Part shown: positions 35,954-44,926 of the stretch, piece after piece | Numbering within the stretch: the stretch's first letter is position 1 | How the letters are laid out: each line of letters opens with the position of its first letter | Assembly: GCA_934754445.1 (NCBI GenBank) | Contig: CAKVHZ010000002.1 | Span: forward strand, 9,098-73,097 | From: an uncultured Clostridia bacterium | Lineage (GTDB): Bacteria > Bacillota > Clostridia > Christensenellales > UBA1242 | Direction of reading: 5' to 3' | DNA: 64,000 bases | Notes under the pieces: generated by a model | Databases searched by the model: none | Told to the model about the DNA's origin: nothing | Seen by the model: the letters and a program-made list of their open reading frames with translations, nothing else | Program-made: the position numbers and the translations under genes

Positions 35954-37078
35954 TTAATGAAATTCTTTTTTACTTAAAAAACTTAAAACATTTACATCAT
36001 ATTGAATAAATTTTTCAAAATCTTTAATGCACATATTATCATTTATATCATTTACCACTACACATGATAAACTATTTAAGTATTTTTCATGATACTCTTT
36101 TAAATTGCTATAAATATTTTTATGTGCTTCATCTCGTTTTTCTTTTAATAGTTTTTTTAGTTTAAGTTTATCTTCTTTATTTTTGCACTTTTTTATTTTG
36201 TCCTTTAAAACCATTTCATCATTATAAGCAAGCATCGCAGTATATTTAAAATTTTCAATTTCTTCTATATCGCTTTTAAACCCACCTAGCAAAGCCTTAA
36301 CATCACTTATTTTTGCTCCATTTGGCATATTAATTAAGGCATTTTTTTTAAGACTACCCCCAACAAAATAAACAAAAATATTTGTTTGTGGAATTCCACC
36401 AATTGCGTTATTAATATTAAATAAATCTACTAAATTTAAACTTTTATTTTGCTTATTTTTATTAAAATTAAAGTTGACATTTTTATATTCATTTTTTACT
36501 AAATTTTTTATTAATTTTATATCACTTTTATTGCAATTTATATATACATTTTTTATGTCTAAAATTTTTATTAAAAGATTAAAAACATTAGTTATTTTTT
36601 GTTTATAATTTAAAAAAATAATTTTATTTATAAAATTATAATCGTTATATGTAACATTTAAATAAAGATTATTTTCTTCTAAATTTTTAAAATAATTTGC
36701 TAAATAAAATTCGCTACTTGCTAGCCCCATATTTAAACATAAATCTATTAAATTTTCTTTAGTTTTAAGGTTTTGTTTTTCAAAATTTTCGTGTTCATTT
36801 TTTTCATCATTTTCTATTTCTATAAACTGAGCTAAATTATTAAAAATATCTTTTTCAGTTTTAATTTTTGTTACTTTTCCGCTAACAGAAGATAAAATTT
36901 TTTGTTGGTTTTTATCAATTAAAATAGTAGAGCCAACTTTAACAAAATCTCCCACCTTAACTAAAGTTTTAAAATCCCCTTCTTTTAACTGACAAGTTGA
37001 AATTTTTACTATTTTAGGGTCTTTAAAAGTTAATATTTCATTTATTATAGGTAGATTTTTAGTCTTATAAAATTTCAT
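35954..37078 (-). CDS. RnfC-like protein, orphan
   Basis: 374 aa. The N-terminal barrel-sandwich region (VKVGDFVKVGSTILID, SSVSGKVTKIKTE) and a segment near residue 255 (NMPNGAKISDVKALLGGF) resemble RnfC/NqrA proteins of ion-pumping NADH complexes. The Cys-rich 4Fe-4S region of RnfC is absent, and no rnfABDEG genes are near. The C-terminal ~80 residues are a Lys-rich helical region. It has no Shine-Dalgarno and a leaderless-type promoter. The family call is tentative. Confidence 0.55.
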   Translation of the reverse strand: MKFYKTKNLPIINEILTFKDPKIVKISTCQLKEGDFKTLVKVGDFVKVGSTILIDKNQQKILSSVSGKVTKIKTEKDIFNNLAQFIEIENDEKNEHENFEKQNLKTKENLIDLCLNMGLASSEFYLANYFKNLEENNLYLNVTYNDYNFINKIIFLNYKQKITNVFNLLIKILDIKNVYINCNKSDIKLIKNLVKNEYKNVNFNFNKNKQNKSLNLVDLFNINNAIGGIPQTNIFVYFVGGSLKKNALINMPNGAKISDVKALLGGFKSDIEEIENFKYTAMLAYNDEMVLKDKIKKCKNKEDKLKLKKLLKEKRDEAHKNIYSNLKEYHEKYLNSLSCVVVNDINDNMCIKDFEKFIQYDVNVLSFLSKKEFH

Positions 37079-37084
37079 ATAAAA

Positions 37085-37113
37085 TATATATCAAATTTTA
37101 TGGATTTTGTCAA
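37085..37113 (-). promoter_or_regulatory. Leaderless-type promoter of the RnfC-like gene
   Basis: Minus strand TTGACA, 17-base spacer, TATATA, then 6 bases to ATG 37078. The -35 box overlaps the stop codon of the upstream permease gene. Confidence 0.75.
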
Positions 37114-37478
37114 CTTTTTTCAAAAATGAAAAAGCTTGCACCTTGAAAAAGTCCTAGTGCTACTAAAAACACACCGAATAAAGATTTTAATGTTAAAGTA
37201 TTAATGGAACTAGCAAGAAGCGAGCCTAGTAACGAAAAACCTACTCCACTTAATATTATAGGCAAAGCGACTTTAAATTCTATTAATTTATTTTTAGCAT
37301 GAATTATAATAGATATTATTGCCATTATAGTGAAAGAAATTAGATTTATTCCCTGACTTTCTAACTGACTAAGTCCACCCAGCAAAGTTAATAGTGGAAT
37401 AAGAAGTGTTCCACCACCCATGCCCATTCCGCCTAAAATTCCACCAATTAAACCATATAAAATTAATAAGTAAATCAT
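37110..37478 (-). CDS. TSUP (TauE/SafE) half-permease, second subunit
   Basis: 122 aa, four predicted membrane helices with the glycine-rich motif GGILGGMGMGGGTLLIPLL at the start. Full TauE/SafE sulfite or organosulfonate exporters contain two such halves in one chain of about 250 aa; this is one half as a separate gene. It starts 9 bases after the stop of the other half. Confidence 0.85.
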   Translation of the reverse strand: MIYLLILYGLIGGILGGMGMGGGTLLIPLLTLLGGLSQLESQGINLISFTIMAIISIIIHAKNKLIEFKVALPIILSGVGFSLLGSLLASSINTLTLKSLFGVFLVALGLFQGASFFIFEKS

Positions 37479-37487
37479 TTTTCTCCT

Positions 37488-37865
37488 TTAACCGAACATT
37501 AATCTTGCCCCTACCAAAACCATGATTACTGCAAAAATCATTCTTAAAACTTTATTATTCATTTTATTAAGTAAAAACGAGCCGAGTATTCCACCTATTA
37601 CAACACCAATAGTAGTTAAACCTAAATTTAGATAATCAAAAGTGTTTTTAGTTATATAAATTATCGAACTGGTAATACTTAATGGTAAAATACAAAGGAT
37701 TGCCGTAGCATGAGCTTTTTTCTCTTCTAGTTTAAACAAAAACACTAAAAGCGGAACAACTATCATACCACCACCGCCACCAAAAAAGCCATTTAAAAAA
37801 CCGACCACCACTCCTGATAGCAAACTTATAATAATTAAAGATTTTTTAGATTTAGTTTTAATCAC
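37488..37865 (-). CDS. TSUP (TauE/SafE) half-permease, first subunit
   Basis: 125 aa, four predicted helices, with GVVVGFLNGFFGGGGGMIVV as the TSUP motif. GTG start at 37865. Paired with the next gene, so the functional transporter is probably a heterodimer. Substrate (sulfite, sulfoacetate or other anion) is unknown. Confidence 0.85.
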   Translation of the reverse strand: MIKTKSKKSLIIISLLSGVVVGFLNGFFGGGGGMIVVPLLVFLFKLEEKKAHATAILCILPLSITSSIIYITKNTFDYLNLGLTTIGVVIGGILGSFLLNKMNNKVLRMIFAVIMVLVGARLMFG

Positions 37866-37908
37866 AAAAAAATTTTTAACAAAAAAATAAAATTTATAAG
37901 CAAAATAT

Positions 37909-37937
37909 TTGCAAAAAGTTTTAAATTATAATATACT
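37909..37937 (+). promoter_or_regulatory. Promoter of the 1078 aa surface protein
   Basis: TTGCAA, 17-base spacer, TATACT; AAAGGAAG lies before ATG 37970. Confidence 0.65.
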
Positions 37938-37969
37938 AAATAAGTTATTAATTTATAAAGGAAGATATT

Positions 37970-40900
37970 ATGACAAAAAATAAATTTACAATTAAAAAAT
38001 TAACTTTAATTTTATTAGTAGTTGCACTACTTTGTATGCAACACTTAGTTACTCTTTTAGGTGTTTTAGATTTTTCTAAAAAAGAAATTTTTGCAGATTC
38101 TACAACAATTTCTCAAATTAGTATATCTAACTCTAATTTTACAAATAGTTCAGGTGATAAATTAGGTGAACCTAGTTCCTTTACAACCTTAGGGACTAAA
38201 GCAAGCACTGTTTCTGGTGTAATAGACACTGATGTATCTACTTTCCAAGATAATAAAAGCACTTATAAATTAAACTTTAACCCTAGTGCCCCAAAAAGTT
38301 CTAGTGATAGCAAAGTTTTAATGATAAACAACCAAAACTTACAATCAAGTTACGGTTATCAAAGTAGTTCTTTTACTTTAAGTAAAAATGGATACTACTA
38401 TGTTTCTGCATATGTTTATACTCAATATACAGATATTTCCGCATCTGCAAGTATTTATTTATCAAATGATAATTTAGATGTATTAGATACAAGCAAAATT
38501 GAAAATATTTCTACTAAAGGTGTTTGGAAAGAATATCGTTTTTATGTTAAAACAAACTCAACTGACCAATCAGTTAGTTTAAAACTTTATATCGGCTCAA
38601 AAGATACATTCAAAAGTTCTGGCGCTGTATTCTTTGATAACTTATCAGCTTATTCTTTAAGCGAAGCAGATTATTATACTCACATTAACAATAAAGGAAT
38701 TGATAGTAAAGAAATAGTTTTAACTAATAAAAATGTAAACTTGTCTAATGGTATTTTAGACGGCGACTTTGATAATAATAGTTTAACAGACTTTACTAAA
38801 GTAGCAGGTTCAACTGTTGCTTCACAAAACATCGCAAAAGTTGTTGGTATTGGTGATTATTTTGAAAGCAGTGAGAGTAACACAGATGTCAACCCTACTT
38901 CTGCTAATAGATTAAACAACAAATATGCTTTACTTATAAACAACTCTACCCCAACTTATACTGCTTTTAAAAGTAATGATATTTTAATTGAACAACATAA
39001 ACTTTACAAATTATCTATTGATGTAAAAACTTCAAATTTTGCTAGTAGCGGTGCTAAATTAATTTTAGAACAAAAAACTACAGACGATGAAACTAAGGCT
39101 AGTGCAAATTTTGATAGCATAAATACTTCTAGTCAAACAAATAGTATTAAAAACGATTGGATTACTTATAGTTTTTATATCAATGGTAGTGCTTTTGATA
39201 CTGAATATGCTAACTTAACTTTAGCTTTAGAAGAAAATGCAAAAGGTTATGTATACTTTGATAATATTGTTTTAGAAGAAATAACAACTACTGAATTTGA
39301 TAACAACTCTTCAAGCACAAATTCAAAAAGTTTAAACTTTTCTAATTTAAGTGAAAATCCTTCAATTAGTAATGGTGCTTTCAATAGCGTATTAATTGAA
39401 GACACTGAAAAAGGTTACCCTTATAAAGCAAAAGATTATACTGTTACAAATTCTAACGACAAAAATTTTAGTGGAATTATTAATGTAAACGCAAATAATT
39501 TTGATGCACAAAATTATCCATTCAATAACCCAGTTTCTATTTACAATTCAAACGCAAATTTAAGTCATAATAATGTATTTGTTCTTGCCAATATTGAAAG
39601 AGATTATCAAATAGTAAAAAGCCCTGAATTCTCTCTATCTAGTTCAAATTTAGATACTCAAAACTACTATAAAGTAAATTTTGCTTTAAACACACAAAAT
39701 TTAGTTGATTATGGTGTTAATGTTAGTTTAAAAACAACTGACGGAGAAACAATTGCAAACTTAAGAAACTTAAACACTTCTAACAAATGGGAAATTATTT
39801 CTATATATGTTAAAACTAATAACTCTAACAAAACTTGTGTTTTAGAAATTAGTTTAGGTTCAAGCATAAATACAGCAAAAGGCTTTGCTTTTATTGATAA
39901 TTTAAAATTAGACACTTCAAGTAAAGATGCTTTTGATGAAGCAACTAATTCTAACTTTGTTTATAAAACAGACTTAGATAAAGTTGATTTAAGTTTAGTT
40001 AGTGAAGATAATACAAATAATATTTATACTTCAAATAACTTTACTGGAACAAAAAATTCTAAAACTGGAAATGTAGAAGCAGGTGTTATTAATGCTAATA
40101 CTCACCCTACTTTAAATGTTGGCTATGTAAATAACCCTTATATTTTAACTATTCACAACATCACAGATTCTTACTATAGTTTAAAATCTAATGCTTATTC
40201 TCTAACTAGTGGAAATAGTTATAAAATTACAGTAAGTGTTAAAACTTTATTTGCTAAACAAGATGAAAACAACTTACAAAAAGACGAAAAAGATAAAGAT
40301 ATTCCATTTGGTGCAAAAATTGAATTAAGCGGAATTAATGCTAAAGTTAGTGGAATTGTTACTGGTAATGATTATGAAACTTATACATTTTATGTTAATG
40401 CAACAACAGATTCTACAATTTATTTCAACCTAAGTTTAGGCGATGAAAAAGCACTAACTAGTGGTTATGCTTTCTTCGATAACTTAAGTATAACTCAAAT
40501 TAGTAGTGATGATTTTGCTACAGCAAAAGAAAATAAAGTTGAAACTGATAATAAAACAATAATCATTGGCAATACTGAAACTAAAAATGATGATAAAACC
40601 AGCGATACTGAAAAATCATCTGTAAACTTCGACTGGTTAGTTGTTCCTACTTTAATCACTGCCCTAGCATTATTAATCGCAATGGTTTGTGCATTATTAA
40701 GAAAACTAAATATTAAATTGCCTACTCATGTTAACACTGTTAAAGATTATGACAGAGCAAAAACTTTAGTTAAAGACATGGAAAGACGAGAAAGAATTAA
40801 ACAAAGAGAAGAAAGACTAAAAGCTTTAAGAGAAAAATTACAAGAAATTCAAGACAACTTAGACTTAACTAAACAAGAATATAAAAACAACAAGGCATTA

Positions 40901-41206
40901 AAAGAAGAAATTAAAGTAGAACATGCAAAAGTTGAACAAAAAATTAAAGAAACCTTTAGTGATGTTACTACTAGCGAAGCTATGAGTGCTGAAAGAAGAT
41001 TAAAACTTGAAGCAAAACAAAAAGTTAAACAAGCAAGAAAAGCCCGATATTTAGAGAAACGAAACGAATTAATTACTAAATATTTAGAAGTTGAAAAAGA
41101 AATTGAAATTATTTTAGAAGAAGAAAGATTACTTGTTGAAGAATGGAAAGCATATAAAAAACAACAAAAAGCAGACAAAAAAGCAAGTAAAACTAAGAAA
41201 AAATAA
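37970..41206 (+). CDS. Large surface protein with four beta modules, TM and cytoplasmic coiled coil
   Basis: 1078 aa. Signal peptide or N-terminal anchor (~10-33, cleavage possibly after IFA 40-42). Four diverged modules of ~200 residues follow; each ends with a version of GYAFFDNLSI (near residues 223, 429, 641, 835) and contains a WxxYxFYV-type strand, typical of jelly-roll carbohydrate-binding folds. A transmembrane helix lies at ~889-910. The last ~168 residues are very Lys/Glu-rich coiled coil (RERIKQREERLKALREKL) and should be cytoplasmic. No sortase motif. Function not known. Confidence 0.85.
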   Translation: MTKNKFTIKKLTLILLVVALLCMQHLVTLLGVLDFSKKEIFADSTTISQISISNSNFTNSSGDKLGEPSSFTTLGTKASTVSGVIDTDVSTFQDNKSTYKLNFNPSAPKSSSDSKVLMINNQNLQSSYGYQSSSFTLSKNGYYYVSAYVYTQYTDISASASIYLSNDNLDVLDTSKIENISTKGVWKEYRFYVKTNSTDQSVSLKLYIGSKDTFKSSGAVFFDNLSAYSLSEADYYTHINNKGIDSKEIVLTNKNVNLSNGILDGDFDNNSLTDFTKVAGSTVASQNIAKVVGIGDYFESSESNTDVNPTSANRLNNKYALLINNSTPTYTAFKSNDILIEQHKLYKLSIDVKTSNFASSGAKLILEQKTTDDETKASANFDSINTSSQTNSIKNDWITYSFYINGSAFDTEYANLTLALEENAKGYVYFDNIVLEEITTTEFDNNSSSTNSKSLNFSNLSENPSISNGAFNSVLIEDTEKGYPYKAKDYTVTNSNDKNFSGIINVNANNFDAQNYPFNNPVSIYNSNANLSHNNVFVLANIERDYQIVKSPEFSLSSSNLDTQNYYKVNFALNTQNLVDYGVNVSLKTTDGETIANLRNLNTSNKWEIISIYVKTNNSNKTCVLEISLGSSINTAKGFAFIDNLKLDTSSKDAFDEATNSNFVYKTDLDKVDLSLVSEDNTNNIYTSNNFTGTKNSKTGNVEAGVINANTHPTLNVGYVNNPYILTIHNITDSYYSLKSNAYSLTSGNSYKITVSVKTLFAKQDENNLQKDEKDKDIPFGAKIELSGINAKVSGIVTGNDYETYTFYVNATTDSTIYFNLSLGDEKALTSGYAFFDNLSITQISSDDFATAKENKVETDNKTIIIGNTETKNDDKTSDTEKSSVNFDWLVVPTLITALALLIAMVCALLRKLNIKLPTHVNTVKDYDRAKTLVKDMERRERIKQREERLKALREKLQEIQDNLDLTKQEYKNNKALKEEIKVEHAKVEQKIKETFSDVTTSEAMSAERRLKLEAKQKVKQARKARYLEKRNELITKYLEVEKEIEIILEEERLLVEEWKAYKKQQKADKKASKTKKK

Positions 41207-41239
41207 TTAATTAAAGAGGAGCAAGCATTGCTCCCCTTT

Positions 41240-41452
41240 TTATTTTATTGTTTCAAATAAGTCTTCTAAATTATATATGGTTTCATCACAAATTTTTTGA
41301 ATTATTTTTAAATCCAAATGATGAGAACCATATAAAAAATCATAGAGTTCATCTTCACTTATTGATAAAGCATGGCAAAACAATTTTTTATTTAAAACAC
41401 CCCTTTCTATATCTATCAATATCATTTCATATTTTAACCTATATAAACTCAT
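41240..41452 (-). CDS. Small regulator-like protein, 70 aa
   Basis: Short helical protein with a segment ALSISEDELYDFLYGSHHL that fits a divergent XRE-type helix-turn-helix. No clear Shine-Dalgarno. Its promoter places the -10 box 9 bases from ATG. Divergent from the HTH gene at 41526, whose product probably binds the palindrome in this promoter. A plus-strand frame over the same bases is a shadow. Confidence 0.65.
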   Translation of the reverse strand: MSLYRLKYEMILIDIERGVLNKKLFCHALSISEDELYDFLYGSHHLDLKIIQKICDETIYNLEDLFETIK

Positions 41453-41461
41453 AACTTAATT

Positions 41462-41490
41462 AGCATATAATACTCTAAGTATTATGTCAA
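41462..41490 (-). promoter_or_regulatory. Promoter of the 70 aa gene
   Basis: Minus strand TTGACA, 17-base spacer, TATGCT; the spacer is occupied by a perfect palindrome. Confidence 0.75.
41467..41485. promoter_or_regulatory. Operator palindrome
   Basis: ATAATACT-CTA-AGTATTAT, perfect 8 bp inverted repeat with a 3-base centre, between the -35 and -10 boxes of the leftward promoter and 41 bases before the rightward HTH gene. Confidence 0.7.
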
Positions 41491-41525
41491 GTATTTTTTT
41501 ATATTTCTTTGTAAAATATATTTAT

Positions 41526-41741
41526 ATGAGCATATTTAGTGAAAGATTAAATAAAACAATGGAATATAAAAACATTTCGCAAAACAAACTAGCACAAACA
41601 ATTCATGTTTCACAGTCTTTAATAAACAAATTTTGCTTAGGAACTCGTGAACCAAGTATGCAAACATTAGTTAGTATTTGCAAAGCCTTAAATGAAAGTT
41701 CCGACTATCTTTTAGGATTAGATAATAATGAAAATTTATAA
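41526..41741 (+). CDS. XRE-family HTH transcriptional regulator
   Basis: 71 aa, a single Cro/CI-type domain: ERLNKTMEYKNISQNKLAQT, HVSQSLINKFCLGTREPSMQ and the family ending ALNESSDYLLGLD. Start is ATG 41526; a 14-codon upstream extension crosses the promoter region and is not preferred. No Shine-Dalgarno; TAAAAT lies 8 bases upstream. Probable autoregulator and repressor of the divergent 70 aa gene. Confidence 0.85.
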   Translation: MSIFSERLNKTMEYKNISQNKLAQTIHVSQSLINKFCLGTREPSMQTLVSICKALNESSDYLLGLDNNENL

Positions 41742-41767
41742 AAAAGTGATTTTTAAATCACTTTTTT
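41740..41767 (+). terminator. Terminator of the HTH gene
   Basis: AAAAAAGTGATTT / AAATCACTTTTTT inverted repeat with T-run. Confidence 0.85.
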
Positions 41768-41815
41768 AATATAATCTAACTTAAAATTAATTTAAATATG
41801 ACCTATTTAAAGAGC

Positions 41816-41883
41816 GTTTTAGGGGTCTGGGGGAATCGCAACCCCCAGTGCTTTTTGTTACTTTTTGGCGAGTCAAAAAGTAA
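41816..41883. repeat. GC-rich double-hairpin element
   Basis: A GC-rich patch in AT-rich surroundings. First hairpin CTGGGGG-aatcgcaa-CCCCCAG (41827-41848), second TTACTTTTTG-gcgagt-CAAAAAGTAA (41858-41883, 10 bp stem). It resembles dispersed REP-like elements and may be one copy of a genome-wide repeat; only one copy is in this window. Confidence 0.6.
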
Positions 41884-41884
41884 A

Positions 41885-42196
41885 TTAAATCACTAATTTT
41901 TGACCAATAAACAAGTTTGTTGTTTTTAATTTGTTTTTTTCTATTATGCTTTCTTTTGTTACATTTAGTTTATTCGCTATCGTAGTTAAATTTTCTAAAG
42001 GTTTAACAACATAAATTAACGCATTTTGGCATGAAATATAAAGTAAATCTCCTTTTAATAAAGTTTTACTCGTTAAACTATTATCTTCCATTAATTTACT
42101 TTCTAAAATTTTAAATTTATTCGAAATATCAAGCAAAGTTTCCCCTTCTTTCACCCTATAAATAAAATTCTTGTTTCTTATTATTTTAATTTCCAT
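41885..42196 (-). CDS. Protein with two LysM domains
   Basis: 103 aa, consisting almost entirely of two LysM motifs (IYRVKEGETLLDISNKFKI and YVVKPLENLTTIANKLNV), which bind peptidoglycan or related glycans. No signal peptide, so it is either cytoplasmic, spore-coat-like (compare SafA, SpoVID) or released otherwise. AAGGAG precedes ATG. Divergent from spoVB. Confidence 0.85.
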   Translation of the reverse strand: MEIKIIRNKNFIYRVKEGETLLDISNKFKILESKLMEDNSLTSKTLLKGDLLYISCQNALIYVVKPLENLTTIANKLNVTKESIIEKNKLKTTNLFIGQKLVI

Positions 42197-42247
42197 AAAA
42201 ACTCCTTAAATTATTATATTTTGAAAATTCAAATAATATAATTAAAT

Positions 42248-43792
42248 ATGTTTAAAAATTTATATAAAGCAGTTTTTATTATCACTCTATTTTCTATTTT
42301 AACTAGAATCTTAGGATTTTTTATTAGAATATTTATGAGCCGAGAATTAGGTGCAGAAATTATCGGTGTTTATCAAATTAGCATTAGTGTTGCTAGTGTA
42401 TTTTTAACAATAGTTAATAGTGGAATACCACTTACAATTTCAAGACTAAGTGCTAAATATATGGCTAAGAACGAAATTGATAAAAGCAATAAGGTTGTTA
42501 CAAGTGGGACAATAATTTCGTTTGGACTTGCTTTTTTAATATGTATTTTAACCATTATTTTTAAACCTTTAATAACCGAACTTTCTAATTCTAGTTTAGT
42601 TACCGCTGTTTTAATTGCTTTACTTCCAGTAATTATAGGTTCTAGTTTAAATGTTGGCTTTAAGGGCTATTTATGGGGCTACCAAAAGCATTTTGAGAAC
42701 TGCATGGTAGATTTTATTGAACAAATTATAAAACTCGCCTTAATTATAATTACAGTGTCATTTTCTAAAACTGTTACACAAGGAATTATAAATTGTGCAA
42801 TTAGTAGTAGTGTTGCTTGCTTAATATCTACTTTTATCAGCATGCTCTATTACTTTAAAAACAAAGGTAAATTTTCTAACCCCAAAGGTTACTTTTTAGA
42901 TTTAGTTAAACAATCTACTCCTATCACACTTTTAAGAGTTATTTCTAGTTTGGGTGGCATGGTTATTTCTGTAATCGTTCCATTAAGATTAATGAGAGTA
43001 GGTTACACTCACGAGCAAGCAATGTCATTATTTGGTATTGCCCTTGGTATGACTCTTCCCTTACTTTATCTTCCTAACACTTTAGTTGGCTCTCTCGCCA
43101 CCGCCTTAATACCAGATTTAGCAAAATTAAAAGCCGAAAACAACATGAAAGAATTTAATGAAAAAGTTAAATCTAGTTTAGTATTTTCTGTGTTTATATC
43201 TTTAGTTTTAGTCCCTTGTTTTATGGGTGTTGGGCGGCATATAGGTAGTTTTGTTTATAACAACGAATTAAGTGGTGTTATGCTTGAATATTGTGCTTTA
43301 ATGATGCTTCCTGAAGGAATTAATAATATAACAAATAGTGTTCTAAATTCTTTGGGACTTGAAAATAAAAGTTTTATAAATTACTTATTTGGTATGACTT
43401 TATTAATTTTAAGTATAATTTTTCTACCTAAATATTTTGGAATTTACTCCCTAGCAATCGGCATGACTTTATCACTAATTGTTTCTGGTTACTTAAATTT
43501 AAGAATGATAAAAAAAGAAATTGGTGGTAAAAAATTAATTATTAATGAAATGAATAAAATGTTAATATTTTTAATTCCTTCAATTTTAATAAACAAATGG
43601 CTATATAATGTGGTTAATTTAGTCTTTAATACATTCTTCTCTATTGCTATAAGTTCTATTGTTGGTTTTGTATTTTTTGTAAGTTTGTGCTTAATTTTTA
43701 AAATATTCACTATTGATAGTTTATTAGTTAATTTTAAACGAATTAAGACTTTAAAAAGAAACAAAAAATCTAAAAGATTAAAAAAAGTATAA
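42248..43792 (+). CDS. spoVB: Stage V sporulation protein B-like flippase
   Basis: 514 aa, about 14 membrane helices, MOP/MATE superfamily polysaccharide flippase. The start (FSILTRILGFFIRIFMSREL) and GSSLNVGFKGYLWGYQKHF fit SpoVB, required for spore cortex synthesis, probably as a lipid-linked precursor flippase. No Shine-Dalgarno; TATAAT lies 5 bases before ATG. The tail is short and basic. MurJ-type or other MOP roles cannot be excluded. Confidence 0.85.
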   Translation: MFKNLYKAVFIITLFSILTRILGFFIRIFMSRELGAEIIGVYQISISVASVFLTIVNSGIPLTISRLSAKYMAKNEIDKSNKVVTSGTIISFGLAFLICILTIIFKPLITELSNSSLVTAVLIALLPVIIGSSLNVGFKGYLWGYQKHFENCMVDFIEQIIKLALIIITVSFSKTVTQGIINCAISSSVACLISTFISMLYYFKNKGKFSNPKGYFLDLVKQSTPITLLRVISSLGGMVISVIVPLRLMRVGYTHEQAMSLFGIALGMTLPLLYLPNTLVGSLATALIPDLAKLKAENNMKEFNEKVKSSLVFSVFISLVLVPCFMGVGRHIGSFVYNNELSGVMLEYCALMMLPEGINNITNSVLNSLGLENKSFINYLFGMTLLILSIIFLPKYFGIYSLAIGMTLSLIVSGYLNLRMIKKEIGGKKLIINEMNKMLIFLIPSILINKWLYNVVNLVFNTFFSIAISSIVGFVFFVSLCLIFKIFTIDSLLVNFKRIKTLKRNKKSKRLKKV

Positions 43793-43810
43793 TAGGTTAA
43801 TAATTAAAGT

Positions 43811-44530
43811 ATGTTTACTTTAATTGCCCGTTGTGTTATTATTTATATTATAGTTTTATTCGTTTTTAGGTTAATGGGAAAACGACAACTTGGAGAGTTA
43901 CAACCTTTTGAGTTTGTTATAACTTTAATTGTCGCTGACCTTGCCACTATGCCTATGGCAGATACTGCAATTCCGTTAATTCATGGAGTTGTGCCTTTAA
44001 TAACTCTTTTGTTATTACACTTTATTATTTCGGTGCTAATAAGAAAGAGTATTTTTTGGCGTAAAGTTATAAGTGGAAAACCAGTTATAATCATCTCTCC
44101 ACAAGGAATAGAATATGAAAATTTAAAAAAACTAAACCTAAATTTAAACGATATTCAAGAAAGTTTAAGAACACTAAATTATTATAATTTTGATGATATT
44201 GAATATGCCATAGTAGAAACAAATGGCAAGATTACCGTAATACCAAAAGTAGCATCTACTCCCCCAACTTGCGAAGATTTACAAATAAATAAACCCGAAA
44301 ATCACTTAATAATGATTTTAATTTCCGATGGAAAACTTGTAAAAGAAAATTTAGAAATAGCAAAAATTGATGAAAATTTTATTTTAAGACAAATTAAAAA
44401 AATAGGCGAAAGAAATATAAAAGATATTTTAATTTTTACTTTAGATAACGACGGAAATATGTATATTCAACCTAAAAATAAGCCCTATGTAACATTAAAA
44501 ACAACTTTTGAAGGTGGTAATAACTGGTGA
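43811..44530 (+). CDS. DUF421 membrane protein (YetF family)
   Basis: 239 aa. Three N-terminal membrane helices, then the DUF421 core (RLMGKRQLGELQPFEFVITL, SGKPVIIISPQGIEYENLKK). YetF-type proteins occur in spore formers; function unknown. 18 bases after spoVB and overlapping the next gene by 4 bases, so probably one operon. Confidence 0.88.
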   Translation: MFTLIARCVIIYIIVLFVFRLMGKRQLGELQPFEFVITLIVADLATMPMADTAIPLIHGVVPLITLLLLHFIISVLIRKSIFWRKVISGKPVIIISPQGIEYENLKKLNLNLNDIQESLRTLNYYNFDDIEYAIVETNGKITVIPKVASTPPTCEDLQINKPENHLIMILISDGKLVKENLEIAKIDENFILRQIKKIGERNIKDILIFTLDNDGNMYIQPKNKPYVTLKTTFEGGNNW

Positions 44531-44916
44531 AAAGAGGATTTGTAATTATAAGTCTATTTGTTATTTTAATAGGCTTGTGTGTATTAGAAGATGTTTATTT
44601 AAAACAAAATTTAGTTAAACTTTATAATAGTAGTAATGATTTACTCACATTAGTTGAAAATAGTGAAAATGTAAACACTACCGAAATAAAAACAAAAATA
44701 GAAGACTTAAATAAATTTTGGAATAAAACTGAAGGTTATTTTTGCCTAGTTGTAAATCATATTAGTATGGAAGAAGCAGGCGAACAAATTTCTAAAATTG
44801 TGACTTTAAGCGAATTAAATAAAAAAGACGAATTAATTGTAGAGATAAATTTATTAATTTATTATGCTAAAAGTTATGAACATATCATTGTTCCGCATAT
44901 CCAAAACATTTTATAA
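44527..44916 (+). CDS. DUF4363 family protein
   Basis: 129 aa with one N-terminal membrane anchor (~5-21) and a helical outer domain (FWNKTEGYFCLVVNHI). This matches DUF4363, often found next to DUF421 in clostridia. GTG start overlaps the DUF421 stop (GTGA). Confidence 0.82.
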   Translation: MKRGFVIISLFVILIGLCVLEDVYLKQNLVKLYNSSNDLLTLVENSENVNTTEIKTKIEDLNKFWNKTEGYFCLVVNHISMEEAGEQISKIVTLSELNKKDELIVEINLLIYYAKSYEHIIVPHIQNIL

Positions 44917-44926
44917 AATAAAGGTA

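Noticed and set aside
37970..41206. Tandem DNA repeats or CRISPR-like array in the surface protein gene
   Set aside because: Repeats are at the protein-module level (~200 residues, diverged); no short regular DNA repeats with spacers.
41821..41883. GC-rich hairpins as a terminator for the LysM gene
   Set aside because: No T-run follows the stems on the minus strand, so intrinsic termination is not supported; kept as a repeat-like element instead.
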